A DNA stretch of 64,000 bases from positions 62,001-126,000 of the forward strand of contig NZ_JACHLU010000011.1 in the NCBI RefSeq assembly GCF_014204625.1, given 5' to 3'. Of the stretch, positions 29,920 to 40,400 are shown one piece after another. This DNA comes from Gillisella vitis (GTDB taxonomy: Bacteria; Pseudomonadota; Alphaproteobacteria; Rhizobiales; Rhizobiaceae). Each line of letters begins with the position of its first letter. Within the stretch, counting starts at the first letter, position 1. Made by a program: the position numbers and the translations under genes. Under the pieces are notes generated by a model. The model did not search any database. It saw only the letters and a list, made by a program, of their open reading frames with translations, and had not been told where the DNA came from.

Positions 29920-30657
29920 GTGAATCAATCCGAGACGGATGGCCAGCGCGACCATGTGCTGGCGGTTTTTGGCCGTCAGCTTGTCCTGCAATTCGTTGAC
30001 ATACCAATCCACTGTGTGATTCGAAATCTCGAGCAGCTTGCTCATTTCGTTTGAGGTCATGCCTTCGCCGAGATAGTTGAGAATTTCCAGTTCGCGCCGG
30101 GTCAGCCGCACATCGACCTTTGGGGCACTGGACAGGAGTTCGGCTTCGCCGCTCAATTCCATCAAGCGCCAGAAGGCGCATTTGGCAACGCTGTCAAACA
30201 ACAGAATTTCAATGGGCGACAACTCGATCGGCCGTCCACCGACTGTCATATTGCCCAAAAGTCCACCACGACCAAGAATCGGGAAAATATACCCTTCTTC
30301 GAGGCCAAATTTATAGGCATCGGCCATCATCCGCTGCATACGTTTGAAATGGGGATCATCCTTGAAGGCGGGAAGCGCTTCACTCCAGCGAAATGGTCTG
30401 TTCGCCTGTGCCAGATAGCGGACGGCTGGATCAATCAGCACGAATTTTTTGCTGACGTAAGTTTGAGGCCATTTTTCTGGCCAGCGGCCTGCCAGCACCA
30501 GACTCAAGGGATTTTGATCGGGTTTTGGATTTCGCACGATTCCGTAATACTCGAACCGATAAACCTCAAGGATTTTTTCAAGTTCCAGAATGACGTCTTC
30601 ACGATTACGGCATTCTTGCGCTACAGCCATAAACTGAATGAGATGGTTGACAGTCAC
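29917..30657 (-). CDS. LuxR-type regulator with acyl-homoserine-lactone-binding domain
   Basis: The 246-residue protein has an N-terminal autoinducer-binding domain (about 20-160). The residues matching the six conserved pocket positions of TraR/LuxR are all present: W63, Y67, D76, P77, W91 and G118. A C-terminal GerE-type HTH follows (LTRRELEILNYLGEGMTSNE and ISNHTVDWYVNELQDKL). No luxI-like synthase is in the window, so here it is a LuxR solo. It is divergent from ndvA. Agrobacterium vitis has LuxR solos named AviR and AvhR; I cannot say if this is one. Its stop codon is in repeat copy C. Confidence 0.88.
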   Translation of the reverse strand: MTVNHLIQFMAVAQECRNREDVILELEKILEVYRFEYYGIVRNPKPDQNPLSLVLAGRWPEKWPQTYVSKKFVLIDPAVRYLAQANRPFRWSEALPAFKDDPHFKRMQRMMADAYKFGLEEGYIFPILGRGGLLGNMTVGGRPIELSPIEILLFDSVAKCAFWRLMELSGEAELLSSAPKVDVRLTRRELEILNYLGEGMTSNEMSKLLEISNHTVDWYVNELQDKLTAKNRQHMVALAIRLGLIH

Positions 30658-30962
30658 AAGAACCCCCTTGGCCTGACATGTGTCAGTAAATTAAAATTAT
30701 CTAAACCATCAAATGTAAAGAGGTCAAAACATACCTGTCGGACCTGTTCCATTTTAATATTCAGCAGTCGTTAATTTTCTCATTTCAAATCTTATCCATA
30801 ACGATCATGGCGCAAAATTGAATCCGAAAAAAAGGACTTTGCACAACTCTTGCAGACCTGTACAGGCGATGTTCATGTTTGTTTCCTTAAAATATCGACA
30901 GTTATCGCCTTAAAGAGGCAATGTGCCGGCCAATCCGGGGCAGATATGGAGAATCCGACGGC
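30658..30962. promoter_or_regulatory. Divergent promoter region luxR-type / ndvA
   Basis: About 305 AT-rich bases hold no gene. A 10-bp palindrome CCTGTACAGG (30857-30866) recalls the half-sites of lux boxes (ACCTGT, ACAGGT) but without the usual spacing. No clear lux box, terminator or riboswitch was seen. Confidence 0.4.
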
Positions 30963-32711
30963 ATGACCCTGTTGCAAATCTATTGGCGTGCCCTGCAATA
31001 TCTCGGGGCTTATCGCTTGAAGGTTGGCGTTGTCGTGGCTGCCAACATCATTCTTGCTGTGATTACCATTGCAGAACCTGTTCTGTTTGGCTGGATCATT
31101 GACGCCATCTCTTCTGGAAAGCCAGTCACAGACATTCTGCTGCTGTGGGGTGGTTTTGGGGTTTTCAATACGGTTGCCTTTGTGCTGGTGGCCCGCGAGG
31201 CGGATCGTCTTGCCCATGGTCGGCGGGCAACTTTGCTCACGGAAGCTTTTGGCCGTATTATTTCCATGCCCTTGTCCTGGCATCATCAGCGCGGCACCTC
31301 CAATGCGCTGCATACCTTGTTGCGCGCCAGCGAAACGCTGTTTGGTCTGTGGCTCGAATTCATGCGCACCCATCTGGCGACACTGGTGGCGCTGGCGCTT
31401 CTCATTCCCACAGCCTTGTCGATGGATGTGCGCCTGACCATGGTGCTGATTGTGCTCGGTCTTGTTTACATGCTGATTGGCAAGGTGGTGATGGACAAGA
31501 CCAAGGATGGGCAGGCCTCGGTGGAGGGCCATTACCATACCGTGTTTTCTCACGTCAGTGATTCGATCAGCAATGTGTCCGTGGTGCATAGCTATAACCG
31601 GATTCAGGCCGAAACGGCAGCCTTGCGGAAATTCACCACCGATCTGATCAATGCGCAATATCCCGTGCTGGACTGGTGGGCGATTGCCAGCGGTCTCAAT
31701 CGCATTGCTTCCACCGTATCGATGCTGATTATTCTCGTTCTCGGCACCATGCTGGTGCAAAAGGGCGAATTGCGGGTTGGTGATGTGATTGCCTTCATTG
31801 GCTTTGCCAATCTGCTGATCGGTCGTCTGGATCAGATGCGTCAGTTTGCAACCCAGATTTTTGAAGCCCGTGCCAAGCTTGAAGACTTTTACAAACTTGA
31901 AGATTCGGTGCAGGAACGGGATGAGCCGGCAGGCACGCTGGATTTGCCTGCCGTGCGTGGCGACGTTGAATTCAGGGATGTGTCTTTCGATTTTGCCAAT
32001 ACCACGCAAGGGGTCAAGCACGTTTCGTTCATGGCCAAGGCTGGCCAGACGATTGCGATTGTTGGGCCGACCGGGGCGGGTAAAACCACGCTGATCAATC
32101 TGTTGCAGCGCGTGCATGAGCCACAGCAGGGCGAAATTCTGGTTGATGGCGTTAATATTGCCAAAGTGACCCGCCATTCGCTGCGCCACAGCATTGCGAC
32201 GGTGTTTCAGGATGCAGGCATTCTCAATCGTTCCATTGCTGACAACATTCGTATTGGTCGGGAAAACGCCAGTGATGACGATATTGTCAAAGCGGCTGAG
32301 GCGGCTGCGGCCACGGATTTTATTGAAAGCCGTCTGAACGGTTTTGATACCAGCGTTGGTGAGCGCGGCAACCGCCTGTCGGGCGGCGAGCGTCAGCGCA
32401 TTGCCATTGCCCGCGCCATTTTGAAGGATGCGCCGATTCTGGTGCTGGATGAAGCCACCAGTGCGCTGGATGTGGAAACCGAAGCGCGGGTGAAAGAGGC
32501 CATTGATCGCCTGCGTAAAAACCGGACAACATTCATTATCGCCCACCGGCTATCCACCGTGCGCGAAGCCGATCAGGTGTTGTTTCTGGATCATGGACGT
32601 ATCGTGGAAATGGGCACCTATGACGAATTGAGCGCCAAGGGTGGCCGTTTTGCCGCCCTGCTCCACACCAGTGGCTTGCTGGCCGAGACAGATCAAGGCT
32701 CACATATTTAA
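30963..32711 (+). CDS. ndvA: Cyclic beta-1,2-glucan exporter, ABC transporter NdvA/ChvA
   Basis: This 582-residue half-transporter joins an ABC membrane domain (about 1-310, six helices) to an ATPase with Walker A IVGPTGAGKTTLINLL, signature LSGGERQRIAIARAIL and Walker B ILVLDEATSALD. The N terminus TLLQIYWRALQYLGAYRLKV closely resembles rhizobial NdvA, which fixes the ATG at 30963 rather than the longer frame from 30921. It moves cyclic beta-1,2-glucan to the periplasm. The synthase ndvB lies 1.8 kb downstream in the same direction, with an opposing amidohydrolase between. Confidence 0.95.
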   Translation: MTLLQIYWRALQYLGAYRLKVGVVVAANIILAVITIAEPVLFGWIIDAISSGKPVTDILLLWGGFGVFNTVAFVLVAREADRLAHGRRATLLTEAFGRIISMPLSWHHQRGTSNALHTLLRASETLFGLWLEFMRTHLATLVALALLIPTALSMDVRLTMVLIVLGLVYMLIGKVVMDKTKDGQASVEGHYHTVFSHVSDSISNVSVVHSYNRIQAETAALRKFTTDLINAQYPVLDWWAIASGLNRIASTVSMLIILVLGTMLVQKGELRVGDVIAFIGFANLLIGRLDQMRQFATQIFEARAKLEDFYKLEDSVQERDEPAGTLDLPAVRGDVEFRDVSFDFANTTQGVKHVSFMAKAGQTIAIVGPTGAGKTTLINLLQRVHEPQQGEILVDGVNIAKVTRHSLRHSIATVFQDAGILNRSIADNIRIGRENASDDDIVKAAEAAAATDFIESRLNGFDTSVGERGNRLSGGERQRIAIARAILKDAPILVLDEATSALDVETEARVKEAIDRLRKNRTTFIIAHRLSTVREADQVLFLDHGRIVEMGTYDELSAKGGRFAALLHTSGLLAETDQGSHI

Positions 32712-32726
32712 CCGTTTACGATCGAC

Positions 32727-32760
32727 AAAAGGCGCGCCCCTTTTCGGGTCGCGCCTTTTT
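32727..32760. terminator. Terminator between ndvA and the amidohydrolase
   Basis: AAAAGGCGCG / CGCGCCTTTT forms a 10-bp stem with an extended inner part and T-tracts on both strands, between convergent genes. Confidence 0.9.
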
Positions 32761-32764
32761 CATG

Positions 32765-33928
32765 TCAGCTTTTGGCCAGCCAGCTTTCTGCCAGTTCCAC
32801 CCAGAACGTGGTGCCGGTTGGAATAATATCATCATTGAAATTATACCGTGGATGATGAAGCTGGGGGTCGCTGTCGGTTTTTTGCGTGCCGAGGAAAAAA
32901 TAGGTTCCCGGCTTTTGTTCCAGCATATAGGCAAAATCCTCACTGCCCATGATCGGGTTGGGCAAATCGTGAACCTTGTCTGCCCCGGCAAAGCGCTTTG
33001 CCAGATCGCGGACATAGTCCGTTTCGGCCTTGTGATTGACGGTGGCCGGATAACCCCGCTCATAGTCAATGCTGACCGTCATGCCATAGCTTGCGGCCTG
33101 TCCTTCGGCAATGAGGCGAATGCGGTTTTCCAGTGCGTCGCGCACATCGGCATCGAGGGCGCGAATGGTCAGGGACATTTCCGCCCGTTCCGGAATGACA
33201 TTGCTGGCAATGCCGCTGTTGAAAGCGCCAACCGTAATCACCGCTGATTTCAGCGGATGGATATTGCGCGAGACAATGGTTTGCAAAGCCATGATAATGC
33301 TGGCTCCTGCGACAATCGGATCGGCGGCATCCTGCGGTTCGGCCCCGTGACCGCCCTTGCCAATCACGGTGATCTTGCATTCATCGGCCGATGCCATGAC
33401 TGGTCCTTCGCGGAAAACGAAATGGCCAAACGGAAGCCGTGGATCATTGTGCAGACCAAACACCGCGTCGCAGGGAAAGCGCTCGAACAATCCATCTTCG
33501 ATCATCAGTCTGGCACCACCGAAATTTTCTTCGGCGGGCTGAAAAATCAGATGAATGGTTCCATCGAAATTGCGGCGCTCGGCCAGAATTTTCGCGGCTC
33601 CCAGCAGCATGGCGGTATGGCCATCATGGCCGCAGGCGTGCATCAGGCCGGGGTGCTGGCTGGCATAATCCAGGCCGGTTTCCTCCGGGATGGGCAGGGC
33701 ATCGAAATCCGCCCGAATGCCAATGGTGCGGGGGCTGCTGCCATTCTTAAGCGTTGCGACAATACCGGTTCTGGCAATGCCACGTGTGATTTCATAGCCC
33801 ATGTCCGTCAGTTTTTCGGCCACAAAATCCGATGTCTTGAATTCGGATAGCCCGAGTTCCGGGATCTGGTGCAGATGACGGCGAATGGCAACAACATCCT
33901 GCATTTCATTGGAGAGGGGGAGAGACAT
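32765..33928 (-). CDS. M20-family amidohydrolase (hippurate hydrolase-like)
   Basis: The 387-residue metal-dependent hydrolase has RRHLHQIPELGLSEF at the N terminus, the metal site HACGHDGHTAMLLGAAKIL (about 97-115), a dimerisation domain with GKGGHGAEPQDAADPI, and the C-terminal MGSEDFAYML. Members remove acyl groups from amino acids or process auxin conjugates; the substrate here is unknown. AGGTC precedes the ATG. It is inserted in opposite orientation between the glucan exporter and the glucan synthase. Confidence 0.92.
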   Translation of the reverse strand: MSLPLSNEMQDVVAIRRHLHQIPELGLSEFKTSDFVAEKLTDMGYEITRGIARTGIVATLKNGSSPRTIGIRADFDALPIPEETGLDYASQHPGLMHACGHDGHTAMLLGAAKILAERRNFDGTIHLIFQPAEENFGGARLMIEDGLFERFPCDAVFGLHNDPRLPFGHFVFREGPVMASADECKITVIGKGGHGAEPQDAADPIVAGASIIMALQTIVSRNIHPLKSAVITVGAFNSGIASNVIPERAEMSLTIRALDADVRDALENRIRLIAEGQAASYGMTVSIDYERGYPATVNHKAETDYVRDLAKRFAGADKVHDLPNPIMGSEDFAYMLEQKPGTYFFLGTQKTDSDPQLHHPRYNFNDDIIPTGTTFWVELAESWLAKS

Positions 33929-34240
33929 TTTTGACCTGAAATTCTGATGGAAGGATAAAGTGCGCTGAGAGCGTGCCCATGGACACCTCGGTCAACGATG
34001 ACATTTGTTCAGCTTGTGTTCAAGCAAAGCAAGACAAAGTTTGCGACTGGATTTATTGTGATCAATGACGATCCGTCAGGATGATACGGGAGGGCAATAT
34101 GAACATGGCAGGATATTTGAAAATCCACACGAAAATGCAATCATCGCTCCCCAACCCGGCTGGCGTTTGCATCAACGGTTTTTTTGCTTCTGATAAACAA
34201 TGGCAACCAAACGCAAACGGATAGCCACTATAAGCAGCAT
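33929..34240. other. Non-coding stretch upstream of the amidohydrolase and ndvB hairpins
   Basis: No gene, terminator or RNA could be supported in these 310 bases. A 66-codon open frame on the minus strand (34062-34262) has no ribosome site or recognisable sequence. Confidence 0.5.
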
Positions 34241-34319
34241 CCTGGTGGTCTGATCGTAACATTTGCTACCGTTCGCGGCACCCTTGAGAGCAAATGTTAC
34301 GATCATAAAGACCACTAGG
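34241..34319. repeat. Long hairpin 1 upstream of ndvB
   Basis: The arms 34241-34267 and 34289-34319 pair over 11 and 16 bases (CCTGGTGGTCT and GATCGTAACATTTGCT), with a 4-base bulge. The 21-base loop contains GCGGCACCCTTG. It is a diverged copy, in inverted orientation, of the hairpin at 34333-34411. Confidence 0.9.
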
Positions 34320-34332
34320 TATCTATTTGTTT

Positions 34333-34411
34333 CTAGTGGATTTTATGAATTTGACATTTGATTGCCAAGGGTGCCGCAAATGGGTATCAAATGTCAAATT
34401 CAATCCACTAG
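34333..34411. repeat. Long hairpin 2 upstream of ndvB
   Basis: The arms pair over 10 bases (CTAGTGGATT / AATCCACTAG) and 15 bases (AATTTGACATTTGAT and complement), with an asymmetric internal loop. The 23-base loop contains CAAGGGTGCCGC, the exact complement of 12 bases in the loop of hairpin 1. It ends about 80 bases before the ndvB frame. Confidence 0.9.
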
Positions 34412-34494
34412 CTTGGCGCATCTGCCACAAAATGCTGTAGGACTTTAAAAATGCTGCATGATATTTTTGGGAACCACTCGGGCTCTCGGACATT

Positions 34495-37400
34495 ATGCAG
34501 AACACCCCACTCTTGCTGGTAACAGAATTCGAGAACATGTCCCCATCTATGACGCCTTCTGCTGCGCCACGCGACACCGAAATTCGGAACATTGATCACA
34601 ATGATTCGATCAGGGGTGTCTATCTGACAATTGATGAATTGAAGGACAAGTCCAGAAGTCTGGCCACTGATGTTGTGGCCAATCTTCCAGCCTTTTTTAC
34701 CTTCGATTTTTTCGCGCGCCATAAGGAAAACGAGCGGGAAATCCTGCGCGTTTACCGCACAACGGCCGCCGATCTCGAAGCCGGGGCCACCATTACACCG
34801 GCTGCCGAATGGTTGCTGGATAACCATTACATCATCGAGGAAGCCATTCAGGAAGTCCGCCGCGATTTCCCACGCCGCTTCTATCACCAGTTGCCGACGG
34901 TGAAGATCGGCGATCAGGTGATTCCGCGTGTGATGGCTTTGGCCTGGCTCTACGTGGCGCATACCCACAGCACCGTGACCCGCGAGGGCATGACGGCGCT
35001 GGCGGAAGGCTATCAGTCGGAACAATCGCTGGAAATCGGCGAGCTTTGGGCTCTGCCATCCATGGTGCGCTTTGTGCTTGTGGAAAATCTGCGCCGCATC
35101 TCGACCCGCGTCGAGCGCTCGCGCCAGATGCGCCGCAAGGCCAACGAGGCTGCCGATGAGGTGATTCGTCTGAATGATGAAGCCGCCTGCCGCGAATACC
35201 TCAAGCAGCTTGAGGCGCTGGCCGACGACAACACCTTTGCCACGCAGTTCCTCTATCGCATTCGCAATGGCTCGCAAACATCCACGCTCGCCGTCAACTG
35301 GCTTGAGCAGCGGATGGCCGCCAATGGCCGCAGCACCGAAGAGGCGATGGCGGCAGAGCATAACCGCCTGTCGTCTGGCAATGTCACCATGGGCAGCATC
35401 ATCAAGGGGCTTCGCACCATTGATGATACCGAATGGTCTGTCTGGGTTGAAGAAGTCAGCCATGTGGACAAGATCCTGCGCAGCCACAGCGATTATGAAG
35501 CGCTGGATTTCGGCTCGCGCAACAGCTACCGCAACACCATTGAAAAGCTGGCCCGCCGCTCGGACAAGACCGAGCTGGAAATTGCCCAGGCCGCCATTGA
35601 TCTGGCCCAGTCTGTGGCAACAGAGGCTGGACAGTCCGATTCCATCTCCAACGTGGGCAGCGTGCTGGTGGGCGCACGCAAGCAGGATCTGGAACGCAAG
35701 ATCGGCTATCGGGTGCCGGTGCATATTGCCATTACCCGTGGCTTCAAGCGCCTGCATTGGCTGGCCATTGCCTTGCCGATTCTAGCCATAACTGCGCTGA
35801 CTTTGGCGTTGGTGGCGTGGTATCTGTCCTTTGTCGGACTATCCGTGCCGTTGATTGTGCTGTTGGTGGCGCTGTTTGCCCTGCCTGCCTCGGAAGGGGC
35901 CACAGGCCTTTTCAACACGCTTTCCACCTTTATCCTCAAGCCCGCCCGGCTGGTGGGCTATGAATTCAAGGAAGGCATTCCAGAAGATGCCCGCACGCTG
36001 GTGGCGGTGCCCTGCATGATCTCCAAGCGCGACCATGTGGATGAGCTGGTGCGCAATCTGGAAGTTCACTATCTGACCAACCCGCGTGGCGAGGTCTATT
36101 TTGCGCTGCTCAGCGACTGGCCGGATGCGAAGGTGGAAGAAACCGACGCCGATCTGGAAGTGTTTGAATATGCCAAGCGTGAGGTTTCCAACCTCAACGC
36201 CCGTTACAATGACGATGGCAAGACCCGCTTTTACTTCCTGCACCGTCGCCGCCTGTTCAACCCCCAGGAAGAATGCTGGATGGGTTGGGAGCGCAAGCGC
36301 GGCAAGCTGCATGAGCTGAACCTGCTGCTGCGCGGCGACAAGGACACGTCCTACATGACCGGGGCCAATATGGTGCCGGATGGCGTACAATACGTCATGA
36401 CACTGGACGCCGACACCCGTTTGATGCGCGATGCCGTGACCAAGCTGGTCGGCAAGATGTATCACCCGATCAACCGGCCTGTGCATGATCCCAAGACAGG
36501 CCGTGTCATCAGCGGCTACGGCATTTTGCAGCCGCGCGTGACGCCATCGCTGACCACGGGCAAGGACGCATCAGTGTTCCAACGCGTGTTCTCGATCAAT
36601 CGCGGCCTTGATCCTTACGTCTTCACTGTGTCTGATGTTTATCAGGACATTACCGGCGAAGGCAGCTTCACGGGTAAGGGCCTTTATCACGTTGATGCGT
36701 TTGAAACCGCCATCAAGGGCCGGATCGACGAAAACACCATTCTCAGCCACGATCTTTTGGAAGGCTCGTTTGCCCGCTGCGCACTTGTGACCGACGTTGA
36801 GCTGGTGGAAGACTTCCCAACGCGCTATGAAGTGGAAATCTCGCGTCAGCACCGCTGGGCGCGTGGCGACTGGCAGTTGCTTCCCTATATTCTCGATCCA
36901 AACCGCGGCATCACTTCGCTGGGCCGCTGGAAAATGGTCGATAACCTGCGTCGTTCGCTAACGCCGATTGCATGGTTCGCGGCATCCGTCATTGGCTGGT
37001 ACGCCATGAACCCGCTGGATACGCTGATCTGGCAGTTGATGCTGATCTTCTCGCTGTTTGTGGCTCCGACCATTTCGCTGATCAACGCGCTGGTGCCACG
37101 TCAGACGGATATTGTGCCCAGTGCGCATTTCCAATCGCTGTGGGCGGACCTTCGCGGTGCCAATGCGCAAGTGGCGCTTCGTATTGTGTTTATTGCCGAT
37201 ATGGCCTGCATGATGGCCGATGCAATCATTCGCTCGATGTATCGTCTGTTGGTCAGTCGCAAAATGCTGCTGGAATGGCGCACCGCTGCCAGCATCCAGT
37301 CTGCCGCACAGGGCAGCATTCTCACCTATTACAAGACCATGCGCTATGCTCCGGCTCTGGCCGTGGTGGCATTTGGCCTGTCTGTGTGGGAAAGCGGTTT

Positions 37401-40400
37401 TGGTGCGTTGATTGGCCTGCCGTTTACGCTGATGTGGGTGCTGTCGCCGCTGGTGGCCTGGTATGTCAGCCAATCGGCTGAAACCGAAGACCGCATGATT
37501 GTGCCGCACGACACCATGATTGAGCTGCGTCGGATTGCCCGCCGCACCTGGCGCTATTATGAAACCTTCACCAATGCTGGTGAACATTTTCTGCCGCCAG
37601 ACAATTTTCAGGAAACACCAGAGCCGGTTGTGGCGCGGCGCACCTCGCCCACCAATATCGGCGTCTATCTGCTGTCCGTGGTCTCGGCCCGTCACTTTGG
37701 CTGGCTCAGCTTTGAGCAGACCATTGAAAAGCTGGAACAAACCATCGGCACCCTCGACAAGATGGATAAGTTCCGGGGCCATATCTATAACTGGTATCAC
37801 ACCGATACGCTGAAGCCTTTGGGCAACCGCTATATCTCGGCGGTGGACAGCGGCAACCTTGCTGGTCACCTGATTGCCATTTCATCGGCCTGCCGCGAAT
37901 GGGCAGAAGCACCGTCTGCCCATCTTCAGGGCAGCCTCGACGGTATCGGCGATGTCGGCGGTATCCTGATGGAAACGCTGAGAGAACTACCGGATGACCG
38001 CAAGAACCTGCGACCCCTGCGTGGCCGCCTGTTTGAGCGCATTCAAGGCTTCAACAGCGCCGTGGAAGCGGTGAAACGCGAGCATGAATTTGCCTCCATT
38101 CAGGTGATGAACCTTGCTGTGCTGGCCCGCGACATTCAAAAGCTGGCCGCCAACCTTCACCATGAGCTGCGCTCGGACAAGAGCACGGACATCATGCGCT
38201 GGAGCGAATCGCTGGTAAGCGTGTGCGAATCGCACATTGCCGATAGCGCGTTTGACCTGTCCAACATCGAGCCGCTGCGGGTGCGCCTCAGCCACTTGCG
38301 TGATCGCGCCCGCGATCTGGCGTTTTCGATGGACTTCTCCTTCCTGTTCCGCAAGGAACGTCGTCTGCTGTCCATTGGCTACCGTGTGGAAACCATGGAA
38401 CTGGATGAGAGCTGCTACGACCTTCTGGCCTCTGAAGCCCGCCTCACCTCGCTGTTTGCCATTGCCAAGGGCGATCTGCCCACCGAGCATTGGTATAAGC
38501 TGGGCCGTCAGGTGGTGCCGATTGGTTCACGCGCCGCACTTGTGTCGTGGTCCGGTTCGATGTTCGAATATCTGATGCCGCCGCTGGTGATGCAGGAGCG
38601 TCAGGGTGGTATTCTCAACCAGACCAACAATCTGATCGTCAAGGAGCAGATGAACCATGGCCGTCGCCTGAATATCCCTTGGGGTATTTCGGAAGCCGCC
38701 TTTAATGCCCGCGACCATGCTCTGGCCTATCAGTACACCAATTTTGGTGTGCCAACCCTTGGCCTCAAGCGCGGCCTTGGCCAAAACGCTGTTATCGCCC
38801 CTTACGCCTCCATTCTGGCCAGCCAGTATGATCCAAAGGCTGCGGCTGAAAACCTGAAAAAGCTGCGCTCTCTTGGAGCACTGGGCCAATACGGCTTCCA
38901 CGATGCCGTGGACTTCACCCCCACCCGCGTGCCGAAGGGCAAGCCCTGTGCGGTGGTTTATAACTACTATGCCCACCACCATGGCATGTCGATTGCGGCC
39001 ATTGCCAACGTGACCTTCAACGGCTTGCTGCGTGGTCTTTTCCATGCGGATCCGGTGATTGAAGCGGCTGAACTGCTGTTGCAGGAAAAGGCACCGCGCG
39101 AAATCCCCGTGATGAGCGCAAAATACGAGCCGCAGACCCCCGGCAAGGGACAGGCAGACCTGCTGCGGCCAGAAATCCGCACCATTACCGATCCGCTCGC
39201 AAAGGATCGCGAACTGGTGCTGCTATCCAACGGCCATTACTCGGTAATGTTGACCGCCACCGGCTCGGGCTTCTCGCGCTGGAATGGTCTCTCGGTGTCG
39301 CGCTGGAAGGCCGACCCAACCGAAGACCGCCATGGGACGTTCATCTTCCTGCGCGACATGACCTCGGGCGAATGGTGGTCCACCACTGCCGCCCCGCGCC
39401 GCGCTGCGGAAGAAAAGACCCGCGTGGTGTTCTCCGACGACAAGGCCGAGTTCACCAAGACGGTTGGCGATATTACCTCCACCGTTGAGTGTGTGGTGGC
39501 CACCGAGCATGACGCCGAAGGCCGTCGCGTCACCATTCTTAACACCGGCACCGAAGATCGCTTCATTGAAGTGACCTCCTATATGGAACCTGTGCTGTCG
39601 AGCGATGACAATGACAACGCCCATCCGGTGTTCTCGCGCATGTTCGTCAAGACCGAACTGGGCCGCAAGGGCGACGTGATCCGCGTGGAACGCAACAAGC
39701 GTTCGCCAAGCGATCCCGACATCTGCGTGGCGCATCTGGTATCGGACACCTCCGGTCCCGGTCGCAACACCGAGTTCGAAACCGACCGTTACAAGTTCAT
39801 CGGTCGTGGCAGAACGCTGGGTGAAGCAGCCGCCTTTGATCCGGGTGCAACGCTCTCCGGTAGCCAAGGCTTTACGCTGGACCCGATTGCCAGCTTCCGC
39901 CGCGTGCTGCGTGTGCCAGCCGGTAAAAAGGTCAGCGTGGTCTATTGGACCATTGCCGCCCCAAGCCGTCAGGAACTGGATGTGGCGATTGAGCAATATC
40001 GCCATGCCGATGCCTTCAACCACGAAATGCTGCACGCCTGGACCCGCACACAGGTCGAGATGCGCCATATCGGCATTACCTCGCAACAGGCGGCAGCCTT
40101 CCAGCAGCTCGGACGCTATCTGGTTTACCCGGATATGCATCTGCGGGCCGACCCGGAAACCGTTCGTGCAGGCCTTGCCTCGCAATCGGCGCTGTGGCCC
40201 AACTCGATCTCCGGCGATTACCCGATCTTTGCCGTGCGCATCAATGATGACATGGACACGGAAGTGGTGCGCGAAGCCCTGAGTGCGCAGGATTATCTGA
40301 TCCGCCATGGCGTGGTCAGCGATGTGGTTATTCTCAACGAGCGGGCCGCGTCCTACGCACAGGACATGCAGCACGCGCTGGAGCAAATGGCCGAGGGCAT

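Noticed and set aside
30857..30866. CCTGTACAGG as a lux box for the LuxR-type regulator
   Set aside because: It lacks the 18-20 bp length and spacing of known lux boxes; kept only as a remark.
34062..34262. 66-codon minus-strand frame before the ndvB hairpins
   Set aside because: No ribosome site, no family resemblance, and it runs into the hairpin repeat.
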